A stretch of 64,000 bases of DNA from Morinoia aosen (taxonomy: Eukaryota > Arthropoda > Malacostraca > Amphipoda > Talitridae). Positions 55,472 through 64,000 of this stretch are shown here, piece after piece. Location of the stretch: contig CM059579.1 of NCBI GenBank assembly GCA_030386875.1, positions 18,944,484-19,008,483 of the forward strand, written 5' to 3'. Made by a program: the position numbers and the translations under genes. A model generated the notes under the pieces. It was not told the origin of the DNA and did not search any database. It saw only the letters and a list, made by a program, of their open reading frames with translations. How positions within the stretch are numbered: the first letter of the stretch is position 1; every line of letters starts with the position of its first letter.

Positions 55472-58400
55472 TTGTGCTGTGGGAAGTTTGTATCTCTGGC
55501 TGTGTGTAGCTGTGGGAAGTTTGTATCTCTGGCTGTGTGTAGCTGTGGGGAGTTTGTATCTCTGGCTGTGTGTAGCTGTGGGGAGTTTGTATCTCTGGCT
55601 GTGTGTAGCTGTGGGGAGTTTGTATCTCTGGCTGTGTGTAGCTGTGGGGAGTTTGTATCTCTGGCTGTGTGTAGCTGTGGGGAGTTTGTATCTCTGGCTG
55701 TGTGTAGCTGTGGGAAGTTTGTATCTCTGGCTGTGTGTAGCTGTGGGGAGTTTGTATCTCTGGCTGTGTGTAGCTGTGGGGAGTTTGTATCTCTGGCTGT
55801 GTGTAGCTGTGGGGAGTTTGTATCTCTGGCTGTGTGTAGCTGTGGGGAGTTTGTATCTCTGGCTGTGTGTAGCTGTGGGGAGTTTGTATCTCTGGCTGTG
55901 TGTAGCTGTGGGGAGTTTGTATCTCTGGCTGTGTGTAGCTGTGGGGAGTTTGTATCTCTGGCTGTGTGTAGCTGTGGGGAGTTTGTATCTCTGGCTGTGT
56001 GTAGCTGTGGGGAGTTTGTATCTCTGGCTGTGTGTAGCTGTGGGAAGTTTGTATCTCTGGCTGTGTGTAGCTGTGGGGAGTTTGTATCTCTGGCTGTGTG
56101 GAGCTGTGGGGAGTTTGTATCTCTGGCTGTGGGTAGCTGTGGGGAGTTTGTATCTCTGGCTGTGTGTAGCTGTGGGAAGTTTGTATCTCTGGCTGTGTGT
56201 AGCTGTGGGAAGTTTGTATCTCTGGCTGTGTGTAGCTGTGGGGAGTTTGTATCTCTGGCTGTGTGGAGCTGTGGGGAGTTTGTATCTCTGGCTGTGGGTA
56301 GCTGTGGGAAGTTTGTATCTCTGGCTGTGTGTAGCTGTGGGGAGTTTGTATCTCTGGCTGTGTGTAGCTGTGGGGAGTTTGTATCTCTGGCTGTGTGGAG
56401 CTGTGGGGAGTTTGTATCTCTGGCTGTGGGTAGCTGTGGGAAGTTTGTATCTCTGGCTGTGTGTAGCTGTGGGGAGTTTGTATCTCTGGCTGTGTGTAGC
56501 TGTGGGGAGTTAGTATCTCTGGCTGTGTGTAGCTGTGGGGAGTTTGTATCTCTGGCTGTGTGTAGCTGTGGGAAGTTTGTATCTCTGGCTGTGTGTAGCT
56601 GTGGGGAGTTTGTATCTCTGGCTGTGTGTAGCTGTGGGGAGTTTGTATCTCTGGCTGTGTGTAGCTGTGGGGAGTTTGTATCTCTGGCTGTGTGTAGCTG
56701 TGGGAAGTTTGTATCTCTGGCTGTGTGTAGCTGTGGGGAGTTTGTATCTCTGGCTGTGTGTAGCTGTGGGGAGTTTGTATCTCTGGCTGTGTGTAGCTGT
56801 GGGGAGTTTGTATCTCTGGCTGTGTGTAGCTGTGGGGAGTTTGTATCTCTGGCTGTGTGTAGCTGTGGGAAGTTTGTCTCTCTGGCTGTGTGTAGCTGTG
56901 GGGAGTTTGTATCTCTGGCTGTGTGTAGCTGTGGGGAGTTTGTATCTCTGGCTGTGTGTAGCTGTGGGGAGTTTGTATCTCTGGCTGTGTGTAGCTGTGG
57001 GAAGTTTGTATCTCTGGCTGTGTGTAGCTGTGGGGAGTTTGTATCTCTGGCTGTGTGTAGCTGTGGGGAGTTTGTATCTCTGGCTGTGTGTAGCTGTGGG
57101 AAGTTTGTATCTCTGGCTGTGTGTAGCTGTGGGGAGTTTGTATCTCTGGCTGTGTGGAGCTGTGGGGAGTTTGTATCTCTGGCTGTGTGTTGCTGTGGGG
57201 AGTTTGTATCTCTGGCTGTGTGTAGCTGTGGGAAGTTTGTATCTCTGGCTGTGTGTAGCTGTGGGGGTTTGTATGTCTGGCTGTGTGTAGCCGTGGGGAG
57301 TTTGTATCTCTGGCTGTGTGTAGCTGTGGGGAGTTTGTATCTCTGGCTGTGTGTAGCTGTGGGGAGTTTGTATCTCTGGCTGTGTGGAGCTGTGGGGAGT
57401 TTGTATCTCTGGCTGTGGGTAGCTGTGGGAAGTTTGTATCTCTGGCTGTGTGTAGCTGTGGGGGTTTGTGTGTCTGGCTGTGTGTAGCCGTGGGGAGTTT
57501 GTATCTCTGGCTGTGTGTAGCTGTGGGGAGTTTGTATCTCTGGCTGTGTGTTGCTGTGGGAAGTTTGTATCTCTGGCTGTGTGTAGCTGTGGGGAGTTTG
57601 TATCTCTGGCTGTGTGTTGCTGTGGGAAGTTTGTATCTCTGGCTGTGTGTAGCTGTGGGGAGTTTGTATCTCTGGCTGTGTGTAGCTGTGGGGAGTTTGT
57701 ATCTCTGGCTGTGTGTAGCTGTGGGGAGTTTGTATCTCTGGCTGTGTGTTGCTGTGGGGAGTTTGTATCTCTGGCTGTGTGTTGCTGTGGGAAGTTTGTA
57801 TCTCTGGCTGTGTGTAGCTGTGGGGAGTTTGTATCTCTGGCTGTGTGTAGCTGTGGGGAGTTTGTATCTCTGGCTGTGTGTAGCTGTGGGGAGTTTGTAT
57901 CTCTGGCTGTGTGTTGCTGTGGGAAGTTTGTATCTCTCTGTGTGTAGCTGTGGGAAGTTTGTATCTCTCTGTGTGTAGCTGTGGGGAGTTTGTATCTCTG
58001 GCTGTGTGTAGCTGTGGGGAGTTTGTATCTCTGGCTGTGTGTTGCTGTGGGAAGTTTGTATCTCTGGCTGTGTGTAGCTGTGGGAAGTTTGTATCTCTCT
58101 GTGTGTAGCTGTGGGGAGTTTGTATCTCTGGCTGTGTGTTGCTGTGGGGAGTTTGTATCTCTGGCTGTGTGTAGCTGTGGGGAGTTTGTATCTCTGGCTG
58201 TGTGTAGCTGTGGGGAGTTTGTATCTCTGGCTGTGTGTAGCTGTGGGGAGTTTGTATCTCTGGCTGTGTGTTGCTGTGGGGAGTTTGTATCTCTGGCTGT
58301 GTGTAGCTGTAGGAAGTTTGTATCTCTGGCTGTGTGTAGCTGTGGGGAGTTTGTATCTCTGGCTGTGTGTAGCTGTGGGGAGTTTGTATCTCTGGCTGTG

Positions 58401-61400
58401 TGTAGCTGTGGGGAGTTTGTATCTCTGGCTGTGTGTAGCTGTGGGGAGTTTGTATCTCTGGCTGTGTGTAGCTGTGGGGAGTTTGTATCTCTGGCTGTGT
58501 GTAGCTGTGGGGAGTTTGTATCTCTGGCTGTGTGTAGCTGTGGGGAGTTTGTATCTCTGGCTGTGTGTAGCTGTGGGAAGTTTGTATCTCTGGCTGTGTG
58601 TTGCTGTGGGGAGTTTGTATCTCTGGCTGTGTGTAGCTGTGGGAAGTTTGTATCTCTGGCTGTGTGTAGCTGTGGGAAGTTTGTATCTCTGGCTGTGTGT
58701 AGCTGTGGGGAGTTTGTATCTCTGGCTGTGTGTAGCTGTGGGGAGTTTGTATCTCTGGCTGTGTGTAGCTGTGGGGAGTTTGTATCTCTGGCTGTGTGTA
58801 GCTGTGGGAAGTTTGTATCTCTGGCTGTGTGTAGCTGTGGGGAGTTTGTATCTCTGGCTGTGTGTAGCTGTGGGAAGTTTGTATCTCTGGCTGTGTGTAG
58901 CTGTGGGAATTTTGTATCTCTGGCTGTGTGTAGCTGTGGGGAGTTTGTATCTCTGGCTGTGTGTAGCTGTGGGGAGTTTGTATCTCTGGCTGTGTGTAGC
59001 TGTGGGAAGTTTGTATCTCTGGCTGTGTGTAGCTGTGGGAAGTTTGTATCTCTGGCTGTGTGTAGCTGTGGGGAGTTTGTATCTCTGGCTGTGTGTAGCT
59101 GTGGGGAGTTTGTATCTCTGGCTGTGTGTTGCTGTGGGGAGTTTGTATCTCTGGCTGTGTGTAGCTGTGGGAAGTTTGTATCTCTGGCTGTGTGTAGCTG
59201 TGGGAAGTTTGTCTCTCTGGCTGTGTGTAGCTGTGGGGAGTTTGTATCTCTGGCTGTGTGTAGCTGTGGGGAGTTTGTATCTCTGGCTGTGTGTAGCTGT
59301 GGGGAGTTTGTATCTCTGGCTGTGTGTAGCTGTGGGAAGTTTGTATCTCTGGCTGTGTGTAGCTGTGGGGAGTTTGTATCTCTGGCTGTGTGTAGCTGTG
59401 GGGAGTTTGTATCTCTGGCTGTGTGTAGCTGTGGGAAGTTTGTATCTCTGGCTGTGTGGAGCTGTGGGGAGTTTGTATCTCTGGCTGTGTGGAGCTGTGG
59501 GGAGTTTGTATCTCTGGCTGTGTGTTGCTGTGGGGAGTTTGTATCTCTGGCTGTGTGTAGCTGTGGGAAGTTTGTATCTCTGGCTGTGTGTAGCTGTGGG
59601 GGTTTGTATGTCTGGCTGTGTGTAGCCGTGGGGAGTTTGTATCTCTGGCTGTGTGTAGCTGTGGGGAGTTTGTATCTCTGGCTGTGTGTAGCTGTGGGGA
59701 GTTTGTATCTCTGGCTGTGTGGAGCTGTGGGGAGTTTGTATCTCTGGCTGTGGGTAGCTGTGGGAAGTTTGTATCTCTGGCTGTGTGTAGCTGTGGGGGT
59801 TTGTGTGTCTGGCTGTGTGTAGCCGTGGGGAGTTTGTATCTCTGGCTGTGTGTAGCTGTGGGGAGTTTGTATCTCTGGCTGTGTGTTGCTGTGGGAAGTT
59901 TGTATCTCTGGCTGTGTGTAGCTGTGGGGAGTTTGTATCTCTGGCTGTGTGTTGCTGTGGGAAGTTTGTATCTCTGGCTGTGTGTAGCTGTGGGGAGTTT
60001 GTATCTCTGGCTGTGTGTAGCTGTGGGGAGTTTGTATCTCTGGCTGTGTGTTGCTGTGGGGAGTTTGTATCTCTGGCTGTGTGTTGCTGTGGGAAGTTTG
60101 TATCTCTGGCTGTGTGTAGCTGTGGGGAGTTTGTATCTCTGGCTGTGTGTAGCTGTGGGGAGTTTGTATCTCTGGCTGTGTGTAGCTGTGGGGAGTTTGT
60201 ATCTCTGGCTGTGTGTTGCTGTGGGAAGTTTGTATCTCTCTGTGTGTAGCTGTGGGAAGTTTGTATCTCTCTGTGTGTAGCTGTGGGGAGTTTGTATCTC
60301 TGGCTGTGTGTAGCTGTGGGGAGTTTGTATCTCTGGCTGTGTGTTGCTGTGGGAAGTTTGTATCTCTGGCTGTGTGTAGCTGTGGGAAGTTTGTATCTCT
60401 CTGTGTGTAGCTGTGGGGAGTTTGTATCTCTGGCTGTGTGTTGCTGTGGGGAGTTTGTATCTCTGGCTGTGTGTAGCTGTGGGGAGTTTGTATCTCTGGC
60501 TGTGTGTAGCTGTGGGGAGTTTGTATCTCTGGCTGTGTGTAGCTGTGGGGAGTTTGTATCTCTGGCTGTGTGTAGCTGTGGGGAGTTTGTATCTCTGGCT
60601 GTGTGTTGCTGTGGGGAGTTTGTATCTCTGGCTGTGTGTAGCTGTAGGAAGTTTGTATCTCTGGCTGTGTGTAGCTGTGGGGAGTTTGTATCTCTGGCTG
60701 TGTGTAGCTGTGGGGAGTTTGTATCTCTGGCTGTGTGTAGCTGTGGGGAGTTTGTATCTCTGGCTGTGTGTAGCTGTGGGGAGTTTGTATCTCTGGCTGT
60801 GTGTAGCTGTGGGGAGTTTGTATCTCTGGCTGTGTGTAGCTGTGGGGAGTTTGTATCTCTGGCTGTGTGTAGCTGTGGGGAGTTTGTATCTCTGGCTGTG
60901 TGTAGCTGTGGGGAGTTTGTATCTCTGGCTGTGTGTAGCTGTGGGAAGTTTGTATCTCTGGCTGTGTGTTGCTGTGGGGAGTTTGTATCTCTGGCTGTGT
61001 GTAGCTGTGGGAAGTTTGTATCTCTGGCTGTGTGTTGCTGTGGGAAGTTTGTATCTCTGGCTGTGTGTAGCTGTGGGGAGTTTGTATCTCTGGCTGTGTG
61101 TAGCTGTGGGGAGTTTGTATCTCTGGCTGTGTGTTGCTGTGGGGAGTTTGTATCTCTGGCTGTGTGTTGCTGTGGGGAGTTTGTATCTCTGGCTGTGTGT
61201 AGCTGTGGGAAGTTTGTATCTCTGGCTGTGTGTAGCTGTGGGAAGTTTGTATCTCTGGCTGTGTGTAGCTGTGGGGAGTTTGTATCTCTGGCTGTGTGTA
61301 GCTGTGGGGAGTTTGTATCTCTGGCTGTGTGTAGCTGTGGGGAGTTTGTATCTCTGGCTGTGTGTAGCTGTGGGAAGTTTGTATCTCTGGCTGTGTGTAG

Positions 61401-63830
61401 CTGTGGGGAGTTTGTATCTCTGGCTGTGTGTAGCTGTGGGAAGTTTGTATCTCTGGCTGTGTGTAGCTGTGGGAAGTTTGTATCTCTGGCTGTGTGTAGC
61501 TGTGGGGAGTTTGTATCTCTGGCTGTGTGTAGCTGTGGGGAGTTTGTATCTCTGGCTGTGTGTAGCTGTGGGAAGTTTGTATCTCTGGCTGTGTGTAGCT
61601 GTGGGAAGTTTGTATCTCTGGCTGTGTGTAGCTGTGGGGAGTTTGTATCTCTGGCTGTGTGTAGCTGTGGGGAGTTTGTATCTCTGGCTGTGTGTTGCTG
61701 TGGGGAGTTTGTATCTCTGGCTGTGTGTAGCTGTGGGGAGTTTGTATCTCTGGCTGTGTGTAGCTGTGGGAAGTTTGTATCTCTGGCTGTGTGTAGCTGT
61801 GGGGAGTTTGTATCTCTGGCTGTGTGTAGCTGTGGGGAGTTTGTATCTCTGGCTGTGTGTAGCTGTGGGAAGTTTGTATCTCTGGCTGTGTGTAGCTGTG
61901 GGGAGTTTGTATCTCTGGCTGTGTGTAGCTGTGGGGAGTTTGTATCTCTGGCTGTGTGTAGCTGTGGGAAGTTTGTATCTCTGGCTGTGTGTAGCTGTGG
62001 GAAGTTTGTATCTCTGGCTGTGTGTAGCTGTGGGAAGTTTGTATCTCTGGCTGTGTGTAGCTGTGGGGAGTTTGTATCTCTGGCTGTGTGTAGCTGTGGG
62101 GAGTTTGTATCTCTGGCTGTGTGTAGCTGTGGGGAGTTTGTATCTCTGGCTGTGTGTTGCTGTGGGGAGTTTGTATCTCTGGCTGTGTGTTGCTGTGGGA
62201 AGTTTGTATCTCTGGCTGTGTGTAGCTGTGGGAATTTTGTATCTCTGGCTGTGTGTAGCTGTGGGGAGTTTGTATCTCTGGCTGTGTGTAGCTGTGGGAA
62301 GTTTGTATCTCTGGCTGTGTGTAGCTGTGGGGAGTTTGGATCTCTGGCTGTGTGTAGCTGTGGGAAGTTTGTCTCTCTGGCTGTGTGTAGCTGTGGGGAG
62401 TTTGTATCTCTGGCTGTGTGTTGCTGTGGGGAGTTTGTATCTCTGGCTGTGTGTAGCTGTGGGGAGTTTGTATCTCTGGCTGTGTGTAGCTGTGGGGAGT
62501 TTGTATCTCTGGCTGTGTGTAGCTGTGGGGAGTTTGTATCTCTGGCTGTGTGTAGCTGTGGGGAGTTTGTATCTCTGGCTGTGTGTAGCTGTGGGGAGTT
62601 TGTATCTCTGGCTGTGTGTAGCTGTGGGGAGTTTGTATCTCTGGCTGTGTGTTGCTGTGGGGAGTTTGTATCTCTGGCTGTGTGTAGCTGTGGGGAGTTT
62701 GTATCTCTGGCTGTGTGTAGCTGTGGGGAGTTTGTATCTCTGGCTGTGTGTAGCTGTGGGAAGTTTGTATCTCTGGCTGTGTGTAGCTGTGGGGAGTTTG
62801 TATCTCTGGCTGTGTGTAGCTGTGGGGAGTTTGTATCTCTGGCTGTGTGTAGCTGTGGGGAGTTTGTATCTCTGGCTGTGTGTAGCTGTGGGAAGTTTGT
62901 ATCTCTGGCTGTGTGTAGCTGTGGGGAGTTTGTATCTCTGGCTGTGTGTAGCTGTGGGGAGTTTGTATCTCTGGCTGTGTGTAGCTGTGGGGAGTTTGTA
63001 TCTCTGGCTGTGTGTAGCTGTGGGGAGTTTGTATCTCTGGCTGTGTGTAGCTGTGGGGAGTTTGTATCTCTGGCTGTGTGTAGCTGTGGGGAGTTTGTAT
63101 CTCTGGCTGTGTGTAGCTGTGGGGAGTTTGTATCTCTGGCTGTGTGTAGCTGTGGGGAGTTTGTATCTCTGGCTGTGTGTAGCTGTGGGGAGTTTGTATC
63201 TCTGGCTGTGTGTAGCTGTGGGGAGTTTGTATCTCTGGCTGTGTGTAGCTGTGGGAAGTTTGTATCTCTGGCTGTGTGTAGCTGTGGGGAGTTTGGATCT
63301 CTGGCTGTGTGTAGCTGTGGGGAGTTTGTATCTCTGGCTGTGTGTAGCTGTGGGAAGTTTGTATCTCTGGCTGTGTGTAGCTGTGGGAAGTTTGTCTCTC
63401 TGGCTGTGTGTAGCTGTGGGGAGTTTGTATCTCTGGCTGTGTGTAGCTGTGGGGAGTTTGTATCTCTGGCTGTGTGTTGCTGTGGGGAGTTTGTATCTCT
63501 GGCTGTGTGTAGCTGTGGGGAGTTTGTATCTCTGGCTGTGTGTAGCTGTGGGAAGTTTGTATCTCTGGCTGTGTGTAGCTGTGGGGAGTTTGTATCTCTG
63601 GCTGTGTGTAGCTGTGGGGAGTTTGTATCGCTTATTTGTATCTCTTGATGGGGAGCTGTGGGGAGTTTGTATCTCTGGCTGTGTGTTGCTGTGGGGAGTT
63701 TTTATCTCTGGCTGTGTGTAGCTGTGGGGAGTTTGTATCGCTTATTTGTATCTCTTGATGGGGAGCTGTGGGGAGTTTGTATCTCTGGCTGTGTGTTGCT
63801 GTGGGGAGTTTGTATCTCTGGCTGTGTTTA
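55472..63830. repeat. 33-bp minisatellite in WASp intron 7, about 250 copies over 8.35 kb
   Basis: The unit is AGCTGTGGGGAGTTTGTATC followed by TCTGGCTGTGTGT. Variants are limited (GGGAAG for GGGGAG, TTGC for TAGC, GGAGC, and rare CCGTGG, GGGGGTTTGTATG, or loss of GGC). Since 33 is a multiple of three and the unit lacks stops in two registers, very long overlapping + ORFs appear (up to 1121 codons, [11 protein letters not shown] repeats). They are not credible genes. The array has higher-order structure: rare-variant patterns at about 57.26-58.3 kb recur at 59.6-60.6 kb. Confidence 0.98.
63628..63760. repeat. 110-bp duplicated junction unit at the array end
   Basis: The sequence GTATCGCTTATTTGTATC, then TCTTGATGGGGAGC, interrupts the 33-bp units twice, 110 bp apart (63627 and 63737). 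It marks a separate duplication at the array edge. Confidence 0.85.
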
Positions 63831-64000
63831 GCAGTGAAGGATGCACGTCACTCTTCTGAAATAATTTGTGGAATTGCATAAAATGGGTGGCAGTGCTTAA
63901 TTTCATAGAGCAACGCGACGGTTAACTGTTTTCAAGGTGCGTTAGTTGGAGGAATACCATGTGTTCACATTAGTTACTTCATTTCCTGTTCAAGTCGGTA
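63831..64000 (+). other. WASp intron 7 continues past the window edge
   Basis: Non-repetitive intronic sequence up to the end of the window. No exon is visible. Confidence 0.5.

Noticed and set aside
55460-63721. Very long + strand ORFs (up to 1121 codons) with [11 protein letters not shown] or [11 protein letters not shown] repeats
   Set aside because: They come from a 33-bp tandem unit without stops in two registers, both registers are open at once, and they lie in a WASp intron. This is array geometry, not coding selection.
55472-63830. CRISPR-like array
   Set aside because: Units are directly adjacent with no unique spacers, and the context is a eukaryotic intron.
1-64000. Canonical tRNA or rRNA genes
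   Set aside because: The only A/B-box pairs seen sit in SINEs with long non-tRNA bodies. No full cloverleaf could be traced by eye.

Overview
The window is animal nuclear DNA, most likely from an arthropod with a large, repeat-rich genome. It is AT-rich, has no operons, and holds one host gene split by long introns. The mobile elements are mariner, pogo, piggyBac-like, PIF/Harbinger-like, hAT-like, Penelope-like, LINE and tRNA-derived SINE. The arthropod assignment is an inference from this mix and from GGTTAGGTTAG-type short runs; no marker gene fixes the species.

The only host gene I can support is a Wiskott-Aldrich syndrome protein (WASp) homologue on the + strand. It runs from a 5' UTR at about 35134 past the right edge. 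Seven coding exons are visible (35221-35340, 41485-41610, 43091-43192, 47657-47756, 48771-48915, 53882-53999, 54810-55179). They join in phase and encode the WH1/EVH1 domain, a basic Q-rich linker, the CRIB/GTPase-binding domain and the start of the polyproline region. The actin-binding VCA end lies beyond the window. Intron 4 uses a GC-AG donor, and exon 7 has a duplicated donor 21 bp downstream.

Positions 1-35130 form an intergenic repeat field. In order it holds a mariner relic with 180-bp inverted ends (982-1601), LINE fragments (3.8-5.1, 7.7-8.5, 8.7-9.25 and 10.2-10.7 kb), SINEs (6.6 and 18.2 kb), a Penelope-like relic (11.0-11.8 kb) and a deleted DD41D-type mariner (13788-14714). A long LINE follows at 19.1-22.2 kb, interrupted by a long-TIR element. 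Then come further long-TIR elements with 8-bp target duplications, a pogo-like relic carrying two palindromic insertions (23980-26161), and a run of small TIR elements (26.8-31.0 kb).

Two related large hAT-like composite elements (31153-34870 and 36746-41248) each have perfect 8-bp target duplications, TATCGG-rich subterminal repeats and a nested palindrome made from Penelope-like DNA with hammerhead-ribozyme-like motifs. The second lies in WASp intron 1 inside an older SINE-like repeat and has itself been hit by a PIF/Harbinger-like element and a tRNA-SINE dimer. Intron 3 holds a broken Penelope-like element with RT, GIY-YIG and inverted ends. Introns 5 and 7 hold large minisatellites: a 25-bp unit over about 0.96 kb and a 33-bp unit over about 8.35 kb. 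The long ORFs in both arrays are by-products of the repeats.
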